From Bacillus sp. USDA818B3_A (GTDB lineage: Bacteria > Bacillota > Bacilli > Bacillales > Cytobacillaceae), in NCBI RefSeq assembly GCF_009928415.1, contig NZ_JAABNN010000010.1, forward strand, positions 14,884 through 78,883: a stretch of 64,000 nucleotides of DNA, written 5' to 3'. The notes under the pieces are model-generated. The model was given only the letters and a program-made list of their open reading frames with translations. It ran no database searches and had not been told where the DNA came from. Each line of letters opens with the position of its first letter. Position 1 is the stretch's first letter. Shown here piece by piece: positions 35,598 through 44,937 of this stretch. The translations under genes were made by a program, and so were the position numbers.

Positions 35598-36221
35598 ATG
35601 CACGAAATTTTACGAAAAATGGAAAACGAAAAGATCGTTTCGATCATAAGGTGTAAATCAACAAATGATATAGAATCGGTGGTTTCCGCATTGTATGATG
35701 GAGGAATTCGTTTCGTTGAAATGACGATGAATACTCCTAATGCTCTTCAAGCGATAGAAATAGCCGTGCGGAAGTTTCCAGACATGCAGGTAGGGGCTGG
35801 AACCGTCCTCGATGCGGAAACGGCAAGGCTGGCCATCCTTTCTGGAGCATCCTTCTTACTGGCACCAGTGTTACACGAAGAATCGATGACAATGGCCAAT
35901 CGTTACAATATTCCCTTGATTCCAGGTGTTTTAACGCCAACTGAAATTTTAAAAGCTTATGAGTTAGGAGCACAAGTGGTGAAGGTGTTTCCGATTCGGG
36001 CATTTGGACCAAAGTATATTAAAGACATAAAAGGACCAATGCCATACGTCAATATCATGCCTGTGGGCGGGGTGGATGTAGAAAATGCCAAGGAATATTT
36101 GGATCATGGAAGTTTTGCCCTGGGGATTGGATCGACGTTGGTAAATGACAATTTGATAGAGCAGAAAAACTTTACCGAGATTTATAATCGGGCTAAAAAA
36201 CTGGTAGAGGCTGTTCGATAA
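35598..36221 (+). CDS. dgoA: 2-keto-3-deoxy-6-phosphogalactonate / KDPG aldolase
   Basis: About 207 residues, class I aldolase of the KDPG/KHG family. The Schiff-base lysine is K129 in VVKVFPIRAFGP; VEMTMNTPNA and GAGTVLDAETA are also typical, and PVGGVDVENAKEYLDHG forms the phosphate end. It splits the phosphorylated keto-deoxy acid into pyruvate and glyceraldehyde-3-phosphate. Context (kinase and galactonate dehydratase follow) points to the galacto isomer. ATG 35598 lies 9 nt after GGAAG; GTG 35589 is too close. Confidence 0.9.
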   Translation: MHEILRKMENEKIVSIIRCKSTNDIESVVSALYDGGIRFVEMTMNTPNALQAIEIAVRKFPDMQVGAGTVLDAETARLAILSGASFLLAPVLHEESMTMANRYNIPLIPGVLTPTEILKAYELGAQVVKVFPIRAFGPKYIKDIKGPMPYVNIMPVGGVDVENAKEYLDHGSFALGIGSTLVNDNLIEQKNFTEIYNRAKKLVEAVR

Positions 36222-36263
36222 GTTGTGACTAAAAATGAAAATGAGATACGAGTGGTGATGTGA

Positions 36264-37283
36264 ATGTATATGATTGCTATTGATTCTGGCACAACTAATT
36301 CTCGTATTCGGCTTGTTAATGACAAGCAAAACAAAGTCATAGATGTTATTAAGCTAAACGTAGGTGTAAGAAATACGGCAATAGACGGGAATGCGGATGT
36401 ACTCAAAAGAAAAATAGCGGAAGGACTGCAAGAGATTATTCTGCGGAACAACCTCCGAAGCACCGACATTCAGTATATTGTGGCAGCAGGGATGATTACT
36501 TCTAACTTAGGGTTATTTGAGGTAAAGCATATAGAAGCACCGGCGAAGTTAGAAGACTTTGCAAAAGCCTCTTCGGTACGAACAGAAGATTATTTCTGTC
36601 ATATCCCATGCATTTTTGTACCGGGAATGAAAAATAAAATCGAGTACTACGAAGGGGAATTAGCCGATCAGCTTGACCGCCATGACGTAATGAGAGGAGA
36701 AGAAGTGGAATCATTTGGACTTGTAAACCAAATAGGTTTACAAGGAAAGGGGATGATCGTTCTTCCGGGTTCTCATACGAAATTTGTTTTTATGGAGGAC
36801 AGGCAAATTGAATCTTGCTATTCCACCTTATGTGGTGAGCTTTTATTCGCTGTCAGCAGGGAAACGATCCTTTCAAGTTCTCTGGATAAAGAGTTGATTA
36901 CTAGTGTTGAACCGGAATATCTGATTGAAGGCTATAAAGCTAGCGAGAAGTTCGGTTTGACACGGGCCCTTTATCATGTTCGTTTAGCAGATGTATTTAA
37001 CCAAATGAATAAAAATCAACGTGCAAACTATTTGGTTGGTGCGGTGATGTCTTGTGATATTCGAACAATCCTAAAGAGTAAGCGGCTTGAAGAGCTTGAT
37101 TATGTGGTAATTGGCGGTGGTAATCCATTGCGAAGGGCATTTGGAGAAATTTTTTCCTATTTGGACTTAAAAAACGTGACTGTATCGAGTGATGAGCAAG
37201 TAGACTTTTCCACAGTCATCGGATCGAAAGTGATTGGCGATATTGTTTTTTTAACTACTATTACTTCCAAAAGAGGTGGATGA
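36264..37283 (+). CDS. dgoK: 2-keto-3-deoxygalactonate kinase
   Basis: 339 residues, DgoK family of the actin-like/hexokinase ATPase fold. N-terminal phosphate-binding loop [12 protein letters not shown], central GSHTKFVFM, and late [13 protein letters not shown] for adenosine. It phosphorylates 2-dehydro-3-deoxygalactonate at C6 to feed the aldolase encoded just upstream. Its end lies 4 bp from the dehydratase start. Confidence 0.92.
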   Translation: MYMIAIDSGTTNSRIRLVNDKQNKVIDVIKLNVGVRNTAIDGNADVLKRKIAEGLQEIILRNNLRSTDIQYIVAAGMITSNLGLFEVKHIEAPAKLEDFAKASSVRTEDYFCHIPCIFVPGMKNKIEYYEGELADQLDRHDVMRGEEVESFGLVNQIGLQGKGMIVLPGSHTKFVFMEDRQIESCYSTLCGELLFAVSRETILSSSLDKELITSVEPEYLIEGYKASEKFGLTRALYHVRLADVFNQMNKNQRANYLVGAVMSCDIRTILKSKRLEELDYVVIGGGNPLRRAFGEIFSYLDLKNVTVSSDEQVDFSTVIGSKVIGDIVFLTTITSKRGG

Positions 37284-37287
37284 TTCA

Positions 37288-38436
37288 ATGAAAATAACTA
37301 ATCTTGAATGCTTTGTCGTTCCTCCACGCTGGTTATTTTTAAAAGTTGAAACGGATGCGGGGATTGTTGGCTGGGGGGAACCAATTGTTGAAGGAAAAGC
37401 CCATACAGTTAAAGCCGCAGTCGAAGAAATGGGAGAATATTTGATTGGTAAGGATCCTATGAGAATTGAGGACCATTGGCAGGCACTGTATCGTTCTGGT
37501 TTCTATCGGGGCGGACCTATTTTAATGAGTGCGATCGCCGGGATTGATCAGGCATTGTGGGATATCAAGGGTAAATATTATAACGCTCCGATTTATGATT
37601 TGCTTGGAGGGGCTTGCCGAGAGTCAGTTCGCGTATACTCTTGGATTGGCGGCGACAGGCCAAGTGAAGTGGGGATGGAAGCGAAGGAAAAGGCTGAAGC
37701 CGGATTTACGGCAATTAAAATGAATGCAACGGAAGAACTTCAGTACATTGATTCCTTCAATAAAATTGATAGGGTTCTTGAACGTGTAGCGGCTATTCGG
37801 GAATATTGTGGGAATGATCTGGAAATTGGAATTGACTTCCACGGAAGGGTTCATAAACCAATGGCAAAGATCTTAGCCAAGGAACTTGAGCAATTCCGCC
37901 CGATGTTTATTGAAGAGCCTGTTCTTCCGGAGAACAATGAAGCATTGCGGGAAATTGCCCGAGCAACTAGCATACCGATTGCAACTGGGGAAAGAATGTT
38001 TTCTCGTTGGGACTTTAAACAGTTGTTATCCGATGGATATGTAGACATTATTCAACCCGACCTGTCACATGCTGGAGGAATTACAGAGTGCAGGAAGATT
38101 GCTGCAATGGCAGAAGCCTATGATATTGCCGTTGCCCCGCACTGCCCGCTCGGCCCGATTGCGCTCTCAGCCTGTTTGCAGGTTGATGCTGTTTCCCATA
38201 ATGTCTTTATTCAGGAACAAAGCCTCGGTATTCATTATAACAAGGGCAATGATTTGCTTGATTATATTGCCGATCCCACTGTTTTTGACTATAAAGATGG
38301 TTTGGTACTGCTGCCAAAAGGGCCAGGATTAGGAATTACGGTCAATGAGGAATTCTTGAGAAGACAGGCAGATGTAGGGCACAACTGGAAGAATCCTGTA
38401 TGGAGACATAAGGATGGTACGATTGCGGAATGGTAG
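37288..38436 (+). CDS. dgoD: D-galactonate dehydratase
   Basis: 382 residues, the same length as E. coli DgoD, in the mandelate racemase subgroup of the enolase superfamily. The Mg2+ ligands fall at D183, E209 and E235 and the acid/base histidines at H185 and H285, exactly the DgoD numbering; [10 protein letters not shown] is the subgroup marker around E235. It dehydrates D-galactonate to 2-keto-3-deoxygalactonate. ATG 37288 follows AGAGGTGG, which overlaps the dgoK stop region. Last gene of the cassette. Confidence 0.95.
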   Translation: MKITNLECFVVPPRWLFLKVETDAGIVGWGEPIVEGKAHTVKAAVEEMGEYLIGKDPMRIEDHWQALYRSGFYRGGPILMSAIAGIDQALWDIKGKYYNAPIYDLLGGACRESVRVYSWIGGDRPSEVGMEAKEKAEAGFTAIKMNATEELQYIDSFNKIDRVLERVAAIREYCGNDLEIGIDFHGRVHKPMAKILAKELEQFRPMFIEEPVLPENNEALREIARATSIPIATGERMFSRWDFKQLLSDGYVDIIQPDLSHAGGITECRKIAAMAEAYDIAVAPHCPLGPIALSACLQVDAVSHNVFIQEQSLGIHYNKGNDLLDYIADPTVFDYKDGLVLLPKGPGLGITVNEEFLRRQADVGHNWKNPVWRHKDGTIAEW

Positions 38437-38456
38437 CAGTTTAATAGAATAAAAAG

Positions 38457-38485
38457 CTGGCAGATTAGATTCTGCCAGTTTTTTT
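38457..38485 (+). terminator. Terminator after dgoD
   Basis: CTGGCAGA and TCTGCCAG with a 6-nt loop and seven T, almost the same as the gatB terminator at 27751. Confidence 0.9.
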
Positions 38486-38742
38486 AAGGATAAAAGAGAA
38501 CAAAAATTTGATTTAATAATTGGTCGGCTTCAGCTACTAGAAGCTATGAACTAACTCTTGGTTAACAGGCTTATGCTTTACCTAATGTCGAAACATGTCT
38601 CGACAATCTTTTCCACATTTCCCGGGAAAAAGTCCCCTGTTTATAAGGTATATAGGAAAACTAAACAAACGTTTAGTTAACATCGGATAGTGTTAGAGGA
38701 TGTCGAATCTTAAACTTGTTTAGTAGAAATAGATACAGACAA
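38486..38742. other. Gene-free stretch with a second orphan control region
   Basis: Contains TGTCGAAACA...CTCGACAA (38585-38606), TTTCCCGGGAAA (38618-38629), TATAAGGTATATAG, and an inverted repeat AACTAAAC/GTTTAGTT (around 38670) with core AAACGTTT, then GAGGATG starting a frame of only seven codons. Spacing and motifs parallel 27836-27945. No intact gene starts here. Confidence 0.55.
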
Positions 38743-38775
38743 AGAAAACGAAGATGTCATGCATCCTCGTTTTCT
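38743..38775 (-). terminator. Terminator of the VOC-family gene
   Basis: On the minus strand AGAAAACGAGGATG pairs with CATCTTCGTTTTCT (one mismatch) and is followed by a short T-rich tail. It overlaps the gene's stop codon. Confidence 0.65.
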
Positions 38776-39205
38776 AGAACGAAATCATCGCACCGCGTTC
38801 ATCAAAGACAGCACTCGGATTCCAAGCCACTTCCCAGAGGTTCTTTTCAGGGTCAGCAAAGTAGGCTGTACGGCCGCCCCAAAAAGCGTCACTAGGTTCT
38901 CTTAAAATAATCCCGCCAGCTTCTCGAATTATATCAATCGTTGAATCTACCGTGTCTGGCTTTTCTACGTTTATAGCAAAAGTGACAGGACGAAAAGTTT
39001 CGAGGGATTGGGACAGCTCTACACCGGCATCTTTTGCCAGCTCTGCAACTGGAAAAAGGGAAAGCAGGACGCCGGCAGTTTTAAAGACAGCATAGTGATC
39101 GGAGCTAGTCTCCGTTTCCTCCCACCCTAAAGATTGATAAAACGCACGAAGTACAGGCAAATCGTATGCACCGAGAGTAAGTAAACTAACTCTTTGTGGG
39201 ACCAT
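38774..39205 (-). CDS. VOC (glyoxalase/bleomycin resistance) family protein
   Basis: 143 residues with two beta-alpha-beta-beta-beta halves: SLLTLGAYDLPVLRAFYQSLGW at the start, and GRTAYFADPEKNLWEVAWNP near the end, the usual VOC metal-edge strand with E in the last position. Function cannot be told from sequence; the family includes glyoxalases, dioxygenases and drug-binding proteins. Single minus-strand gene. Confidence 0.8.
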   Translation of the reverse strand: MVPQRVSLLTLGAYDLPVLRAFYQSLGWEETETSSDHYAVFKTAGVLLSLFPVAELAKDAGVELSQSLETFRPVTFAINVEKPDTVDSTIDIIREAGGIILREPSDAFWGGRTAYFADPEKNLWEVAWNPSAVFDERGAMISF

Positions 39206-39365
39206 GTTTTATTACCTCCATTTATTTCTATGCTAATTAACAATTCTTCATATAATTACTTGTTTCCTTCTAATTAATGAAATGAAAGCTTATTCCCTGG
39301 TTTAACAACCCCACAAAATGGTAAGATTTAGGCAGTTAGATATTTCTAAGGAGCGAGGCTGTGGA

Positions 39366-39902
39366 ATGACCATTTATATTGCGCTGTTACGGGGAATTAA
39401 TGTGGGCGGCCATCATAAAATGAAAATGGCCGATTTAAAAAGCCTATTAGAGTCAATGGGATTGCAAAAAGTCAAAACGTATATTCAAAGTGGAAATGTC
39501 TTGTTTGAATCGGAAGACGGTGCTGAACAACTTAGCAAACGGATGGAGAACGAACTTAACCGTATATTTGGTTTCCCTGTTCCGGTTGTTTTAAGAACCG
39601 CTGAGGAGCTCAAACAGTTGATTCTTGATTGTCCCTACTCAACTGATTCATTGAATGAGGGCGAAAGTGTACAAATTGCTTTTTTAGGAAGAGAACCTGC
39701 TAGAGAAGGCATCGACCATATGTACGCTTACAATAATGAATTTGAAGAGTGTAAGATTAAGGGGAAGGAAGTATATTTCTATTTCCGCAAGAGTATTAGG
39801 GATTCGAAGCTGGCGCCGCAGCTCCCGAAGCTCGGCGTGCCGGCAACCGTGCGTAATTGGAAAACAGTTAGTAAACTTGAGGATTTGTCAAAGTCATTAT
39901 AA
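39366..39902 (+). CDS. DUF1697 family protein
   Basis: 178 residues. The N-terminal IALLRGINVGGHHKMKMADLKSLLESMGL and the following IQSGNVLFES are diagnostic of DUF1697; ATVRNWKTVSKL is the conserved C-terminal block. Role unknown. ATG 39366 has AAGGAG 12 nt upstream, slightly long; translation from 39318 would add a stretch not shared by the family. It is followed closely by a thioredoxin-like gene. Confidence 0.85.
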   Translation: MTIYIALLRGINVGGHHKMKMADLKSLLESMGLQKVKTYIQSGNVLFESEDGAEQLSKRMENELNRIFGFPVPVVLRTAEELKQLILDCPYSTDSLNEGESVQIAFLGREPAREGIDHMYAYNNEFEECKIKGKEVYFYFRKSIRDSKLAPQLPKLGVPATVRNWKTVSKLEDLSKSL

Positions 39903-39919
39903 GAGAGGTGTGTTTAAAG

Positions 39920-40471
39920 ATGAATTTAAATGAATGGTTTCAAAGAGGAATGACGGTTGATGAGTACATTAACTCAATGAAGCAAAATAAAGAAGAGATG
40001 CTGGCTATTTATGAGAAGTTTAACCTCACAGAAGAGGACCAAAACAAGTTGGCTGGTCTAAGAGAACTGCACTTGAGGGTAATTGCGTTAACTGAAGATT
40101 GGTGCGGGGATGCGCTGCTCAATAACCCGATTTTGATGAAGATATCAGAGGCAGCGGGTATCGAACTACGCTTTGTCCTCCGTGATCAAAATCTCGAGTT
40201 GATGGATCAATACTTGACCAATGGCACGTCACGAGCGATTCCTATTTATATTTTTATAAATCAAGAAGGGAACGAGACCGCAGTATGGGGACCGAGAGCA
40301 TCTGAGATGCAGGCGCTTGTGACTGAACGGCGTGCAGCACTTCCGGATAAGGAAGCACCGGATTTCGAGGAGAAGCAAATGGCGATGTATAAGGAGCTTA
40401 GAGCCTCGTATGTAAGCGATGCCGGCATTTGGCAGACGGTTGCTGATAGTATCCTTTCTAAATTAAAATAA
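39920..40471 (+). CDS. Thioredoxin-like protein with a single active-site cysteine
   Basis: 183 residues. A helical N-terminal region precedes a thioredoxin fold with active-site-like ALTEDWCGDA (W61, C62, D64, A65) and SRAIPIYIFI holding the cis-proline region. The second Cys of CxxC is Ala65, so dithiol-disulfide exchange by the usual mechanism is not possible; a monothiol role is inferred. ATG 39920 follows GAGAGGTG by 9 nt. It lies 17 bp after the DUF1697 gene, so the two may be co-transcribed. Confidence 0.8.
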   Translation: MNLNEWFQRGMTVDEYINSMKQNKEEMLAIYEKFNLTEEDQNKLAGLRELHLRVIALTEDWCGDALLNNPILMKISEAAGIELRFVLRDQNLELMDQYLTNGTSRAIPIYIFINQEGNETAVWGPRASEMQALVTERRAALPDKEAPDFEEKQMAMYKELRASYVSDAGIWQTVADSILSKLK

Positions 40472-40488
40472 ACTATTTATTGCATTAA

Positions 40489-40521
40489 AAAACGCTCGGA
40501 TGAAAAAGTTCCGAGCGTTTT
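40489..40521. terminator. Bidirectional terminator between thioredoxin-like and putP genes
   Basis: AAAACGCTCGGA and TCCGAGCGTTTT form a perfect 12-bp stem with a 9-nt loop between convergent genes. Confidence 0.85.
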
Positions 40522-40528
40522 CTATTAT

Positions 40529-42022
40529 CTAACCCTTATTTACTAATCGAACACTTTCTGAAAATTCCTTTTCTATTTCTTCATTTTTCTTATAGGTCAA
40601 TAAGCTGACAATGACGGCCACTAGCAAGTTAAGTAGAAAACCAGGGACAATTTCATAAAGTGATTCACCGAAAAGAATTTTACCAAGGTCATAATTTTTC
40701 CAGACAATAACGGTCACTGCCCCGACAATCATCCCTGACAAAGCTCCCCATTGGTTCATTTTTTTCCAGAAAAGACTTAATAAAATAATTGGTCCAAAAG
40801 ATGCTCCGAAGCCTGCCCATGCATATGCAACAAGATTTAAGATGGTATTATCTTGGTTGAAGGCAAGCACAGAAGCAACGACCGCAACAAGTAGCACGGC
40901 CATTCTTCCTAAAAAAACTAGTTGTTTATCCTTCGCATTTTTGTTTACAACCATTTTATACAAGTCTTCAACAAGTGCACTAGAAGTCACAATCAATTGT
41001 GAAGAGATTGTGCTCATGATCGCCGCTAGAATGGCGGCTAAAACAAAGCCGGCGATGATAGGATGGAATAAAATTTGCCCAAGTTGAATAAATACTGCTT
41101 CAGGATCATCGAGGGTAAATTGTGGATTTTGTTTAAAGAACGCAATACCAATAAGTGCAGTAAAGATCGTCCCTAATAAAGAAAAAATCATCCAGCCCAT
41201 CCCAATCAAGCGGGCGCTTTTTGTTTCTTTTATTGTTTTAATGGCCATAAAGCGGACGATGATATGCGGCTGTCCAAAGTATCCGAGCCCCCATGCACAT
41301 GCTGAGATGATTCCAATAAGGGTAGTTCCTTTTAACAGATCCAGATGCGTCGCATCTATGGCACGAATGGTATCAAACGTTTCTGCCGGGCCTCCGGTAT
41401 GGAAGATGCCAATCGCCGGTACAAGAAGCAGGGCAATTAACATCATTAACCCTTGAATAAAATCGGTATAGCTCACTGCTAAGAACCCGCCAAATAAGGT
41501 ATACGCTACGACAACCCCGCCAACAATATAAAGACCGGTATGGTAGCTCGTCCCAAAGGAGCTTTCAAAGAAGACCGCTCCAGAAACCATCCCCGATGAA
41601 ACATAAAAAGTGAAGAAAAGGAGAATGACGATACCTGATACGATCCTGAGCAGTTTGGTTTTGTCTTTAAAACGGTTTTCTAGATAGCTTGGTATGGTAA
41701 TAGAATCATTTGCGACTTGTGTGTATGAACGAAGACGCGGTGCGACCAAGAGCCAGTTCAGATAGGCACCTAAAGTTAGACCGATGGCAATCCACGCGTC
41801 GGCTAATCCATTTACGTATATGCCTCCTGGTAATCCCATTAAAAGCCAGCCGCTCATATCGGCGGCACCAGCACTTAGGGCAGTAACGGCTGGTCCTAAT
41901 GATCTTCCCCCAAGCATGTAATCAGTCAGATTGTTCGTTTTTCGATACGAGTACCAGCCAATGAATAACATCATGGCTATGTAAATCCCTATCGAAACTA
42001 GTTGCAGCGTTTCATTGGACAT
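40529..42022 (-). CDS. putP: Sodium/proline symporter (PutP/OpuE family)
   Basis: 497 residues with about thirteen helices, sodium:solute symporter family. Strong PutP signatures are TDYMLGGRSLGPAVTALSAGAADMSGW near the start and the AWGLGYFGQPHI block. It imports proline with Na+ for catabolism or osmoprotection; the B. subtilis counterpart in this neighbourhood is opuE, an osmotically induced transporter next to gatC. Which role applies here is open. It could feed the rocA product upstream. Confidence 0.93.
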   Translation of the reverse strand: MSNETLQLVSIGIYIAMMLFIGWYSYRKTNNLTDYMLGGRSLGPAVTALSAGAADMSGWLLMGLPGGIYVNGLADAWIAIGLTLGAYLNWLLVAPRLRSYTQVANDSITIPSYLENRFKDKTKLLRIVSGIVILLFFTFYVSSGMVSGAVFFESSFGTSYHTGLYIVGGVVVAYTLFGGFLAVSYTDFIQGLMMLIALLLVPAIGIFHTGGPAETFDTIRAIDATHLDLLKGTTLIGIISACAWGLGYFGQPHIIVRFMAIKTIKETKSARLIGMGWMIFSLLGTIFTALIGIAFFKQNPQFTLDDPEAVFIQLGQILFHPIIAGFVLAAILAAIMSTISSQLIVTSSALVEDLYKMVVNKNAKDKQLVFLGRMAVLLVAVVASVLAFNQDNTILNLVAYAWAGFGASFGPIILLSLFWKKMNQWGALSGMIVGAVTVIVWKNYDLGKILFGESLYEIVPGFLLNLLVAVIVSLLTYKKNEEIEKEFSESVRLVNKG

Positions 42023-42194
42023 ATTATTCCCCCTATTATTTTGTGAAAATAAATAACATATAAAATTGCATATATAAAAAATATTCTATCAATTATATAA
42101 ACCTATTTCTAGTATAATTAGATGTTTTTTTAAAATAAGGGAAAATGCTCGTAGAATAATAATAGAGGGGGTGCCGTACTTTCGGAGATAGTAA

Positions 42195-42216
42195 GGGCTC
42201 TTCAAAATGAAGGCCC
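42195..42216 (-). terminator. Weak hairpin after plsY paralogue
   Basis: GGGCCTTCA and TGAAGAGCCC pair with one bulge on the minus strand; the T-run is poor. Confidence 0.35.
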
Positions 42217-42220
42217 CATG

Positions 42221-42850
42221 TTACATTTTAAACCCGCCGCCATTCTTAGGAGGGATGCGGTCTTTAGGAAGGTTCTTATCGGTAATTTTTGGTTCGATGC
42301 CAAGGATGAAGTTACGTATGTTGGAGCGGTGCAGAAACAGTAAAAAAAGAGAGAAAAACAGGAAGAGCAGTTCTAATTCTAGTTTAGGTGAGATTAGGGC
42401 ATAGACGAGCATGCTAAGGCCAACGGAGATAGAGCCAAAGAATACATACTTAGTTATAAAAATCACTAAGAAGAAGCAAACATAGGCTATGATGAGTAAA
42501 GGAAGGTTGGCGACCAACAGGGTGCCAGCGGTGGTAGCGATGGCCTTCCCGCCTCGAAAGCCTGCAAAGATGGGAAAGCAATGGCCAACAACTGCTAATA
42601 GACCAAAGAAGAGCGGTTCCGCTTCCAGGTGAAAGTAGATTGGCAGGTAGGAAGCTAAGGCCCCTTTTGCAAGGTCGATAAGAAGAACAATTATGGCCCA
42701 CTTTTTACCAAGAACTCTTAGGGTGTTAGTTGCGCCGGGATTCTTGCTTCCCAGTTCACGTATATCTACGTCATAGAAAAGTTTGCCCACAATTAAAGCG
42801 GTAGGAATGCTACCAATTAAATAGGAAGCCACGAGTAACGTCCAAAACAT
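42221..42850 (-). CDS. plsY: Glycerol-3-phosphate acyltransferase PlsY-like paralogue
   Basis: About 209 residues, five or more helices. PlsY motifs are present with changes: GSIPT, GSKNPGATN (canonical GSGNxGATN), GHCFPIFAGFRGGKAIAT. PlsY transfers acyl from acyl-phosphate to glycerol-3-phosphate. The altered motif and the location beside diacylglycerol kinase suggest a paralogue rather than the housekeeping copy. I prefer ATG 42850, 10 nt behind AAAAGGG; nearby in-frame ATGs at 42859 and 42856 are too close to the site. Confidence 0.85.
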   Translation of the reverse strand: MFWTLLVASYLIGSIPTALIVGKLFYDVDIRELGSKNPGATNTLRVLGKKWAIIVLLIDLAKGALASYLPIYFHLEAEPLFFGLLAVVGHCFPIFAGFRGGKAIATTAGTLLVANLPLLIIAYVCFFLVIFITKYVFFGSISVGLSMLVYALISPKLELELLFLFFSLFLLFLHRSNIRNFILGIEPKITDKNLPKDRIPPKNGGGFKM

Positions 42851-42886
42851 TTTCATCATTCCCTTTTTAAATATTTCTAATAGCAT

Positions 42887-43243
42887 TCTAACATATAGAA
42901 ATGGTAATATTTTGTTGAAATATAATATGAAGGAAAAAACGGGGACTTTATTTATGAATCAGAAAGGTAGACCTCTCTGCCATTTCCTATCCAACTAATA
43001 TAATATCAGACGTGTAGTAGTGAAGTCAGTTGGATATGATATAACAGTTAAAGTAACTAAAAGCTTGTATCTAGGAATGCGAGGCAGTGTCTCAATCCGT
43101 TAAGGGTTAATACACCATTAAGCAATGCTTATGACCTAAAGCTGTAGACAAATCAATTACAATATATTTGTAAGCGAGAATAATAATTGGTAGAATATTC
43201 AACAGACAACGTCAATTGTTATATAAAAAATAGGATGATGATA
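42887..43243. other. Non-coding gap before diacylglycerol kinase
   Basis: AT-rich. It holds a TATAAT at about 42921 without a clear -35, an inverted pair TATCCAACT / AGTTGGATA, a small palindrome TAAGCAATGCTTA, and TTACAA...TTGTAA (43157-43173) close to the gene. A 23-codon frame from ATG 42927 has no ribosome site. I see no reliable gene. Confidence 0.5.
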
Positions 43244-44185
43244 ATGAAAAGAGCAAGACTGATATACAATCCTACTTCAGGCCGAGAAATTCTGAAGAGA
43301 AATCTGCCGGAAATCCTTGAAAAACTAGAGATCGCAGGATATGAAGCATCTTGCCATGCGACTACAAGCGCTGGGGATGCCACCAAAGCTGCTCGCTTAG
43401 CCGTAGAGCGTCAGTACGATGTGGTCATTGCTGCTGGCGGCGATGGAACCATCCATGAGGTCGTGAACGGACTCGCCGAACAGGAGTTTCGTCCGAAATT
43501 GGGCATTATTCCTGCGGGAACAACCAATGACTTTGCCCGTGCTCTCCAAATTCCGCGGGATATTGGTACGGCAGTGGATATCATCACAAGGGGAGAACTA
43601 ATTCCTGTTGACATCGGGCGGATTAATGATCGTTATTTTATCAATATTGCAGGCGGCGGCCGAATTACTGAGATTACATATGAAGTGCCAAGCAAACTAA
43701 AAACCATGCTCGGGCAGCTTGCTTACTATTTAAAAGGGATGGAAATGCTTCCGTCCATTAAAGCGTCAGACCTCCGAATAGAGTATGATGGAAAATTGTT
43801 TGAGGGCGAAGCCATGATGTTCCTCGTTGGCCTGACGAATTCCATCGGTGGATTCGAAAAACTGGCACCGGATGCATCGATTAATGATGGATTATTTTCG
43901 TTATTAATTTTGAAAAAGGTAAACCTCGCAGAGTTTATTCGAATTTCAACCTTAGCCGTCCGCGGTGAGCATGTGAATGATCCGAACGTTATTTATACAC
44001 AGGCTAATCGTATTAAGGTTTATTCGAGTGAAAAAGTCCAGCTCAATCTAGATGGAGAATTTGGCGGATTGCTACCGTCGGAGTTTGAAAATCTTTACCG
44101 GCATCTAGAAGTGTTTGTACCTCTAGATGATATCCGTCCGAACGACCGGCCGACTGATTGGGTTTCAGGGCAGCGATATAGTTAA
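43244..44185 (+). CDS. dagK: Diacylglycerol kinase DgkB
   Basis: 313 residues, soluble diacylglycerol kinase of the DagK/YerQ type, which returns diacylglycerol from lipoteichoic acid synthesis to phosphatidic acid. The kinase motif AAGGDGTIHEVVNGL (GGDGT 65-69) is followed by GTTNDFARAL, the metal-site region and the C-terminal LNLDGEFGG. ATG 43244 follows TAGGATGATG. B. subtilis places dgkB between swrC and yefA (rlmCD), matching the local order except for pncA-pncB. Confidence 0.95.
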   Translation: MKRARLIYNPTSGREILKRNLPEILEKLEIAGYEASCHATTSAGDATKAARLAVERQYDVVIAAGGDGTIHEVVNGLAEQEFRPKLGIIPAGTTNDFARALQIPRDIGTAVDIITRGELIPVDIGRINDRYFINIAGGGRITEITYEVPSKLKTMLGQLAYYLKGMEMLPSIKASDLRIEYDGKLFEGEAMMFLVGLTNSIGGFEKLAPDASINDGLFSLLILKKVNLAEFIRISTLAVRGEHVNDPNVIYTQANRIKVYSSEKVQLNLDGEFGGLLPSEFENLYRHLEVFVPLDDIRPNDRPTDWVSGQRYS

Positions 44186-44246
44186 GAAAAGCGTAAGCGC
44201 CTGTCATCCTAGACCAGTCGACCCTGGCTATTTTTATACATGCTTG

Positions 44247-44277
44247 AAGTCCGATCCATCTGGAGCGGACTTTTTTC
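44247..44277 (+). terminator. Terminator after dagK
   Basis: AAGTCCG(A)TCC and GGA(G)CGGACTT pair around ATCT, followed by six T. Confidence 0.8.
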
Positions 44278-44327
44278 CATATCCTGTGTATAATGGTTAA
44301 AGGATGATGTGAAGGAGGAATCTGGGT

Positions 44328-44873
44328 ATGAGGGCTTTGATAAATATTGATTACACATACGATTTCGTCGCAGATGCCGGGGCATTAACATGTGGAGTGC
44401 CTGGTCAAATCATTGAAAGTAAAATTGTTGAGCTGACAAAGGAATTTATTCAAAATGGTGATTATGTCGTTTTTGCGATTGATGTTCACGACAAGGGCGA
44501 CGAGTATCACCCTGAGACGAGATTATTCCCTTCTCATAATCTAAGAGGAACATCTGGCCGTGATTTATTTGGTTCTCTTCAGGGTGTCTATGATGAAAAT
44601 AAACAGCTTGAAAATGTTGTATATATGGACAAAACACGCTATTCAGCCTTTGCCGGAACAGATCTCGAAATCAAATTGCGGGAACGGGGGATTACTGAGG
44701 TCCACCTTGTTGGCGTTTGTACGGATATCTGTGTGCTTCATACGGCCGTCGATGCCTACAACAGGGGATTTAAAATCATTGTCTATAAGGAGGCCGTTGC
44801 TTCTTTCAATCAGGCTGGCCATGAATGGGCACTCGGCCACTTTGAACAAACCCTCGGTGCTCTGGTGAAATAG
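44328..44873 (+). CDS. pncA: Nicotinamidase (PncA-type cysteine hydrolase)
   Basis: 181 residues. The triad is D8 (INIDYTYDF), K102 and C131 (VGVCTDICV), and the metal site has D52 and H54. It deamidates nicotinamide to nicotinate. GGAGGAATCTGGGT precedes the ATG. pncB follows 64 bp downstream, so the pair makes a complete salvage route into NAD synthesis. Confidence 0.92.
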   Translation: MRALINIDYTYDFVADAGALTCGVPGQIIESKIVELTKEFIQNGDYVVFAIDVHDKGDEYHPETRLFPSHNLRGTSGRDLFGSLQGVYDENKQLENVVYMDKTRYSAFAGTDLEIKLRERGITEVHLVGVCTDICVLHTAVDAYNRGFKIIVYKEAVASFNQAGHEWALGHFEQTLGALVK

Positions 44874-44937
44874 GGTTTTAAATGGTATGATGAATTATAA
44901 TGTTAATAAGCTGTAATAGTATTCCGGAGGTTTAATT

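Noticed and set aside
42927..42998. 23-codon frame in the gap before dagK
   Set aside because: No ribosome site and no recognisable sequence.
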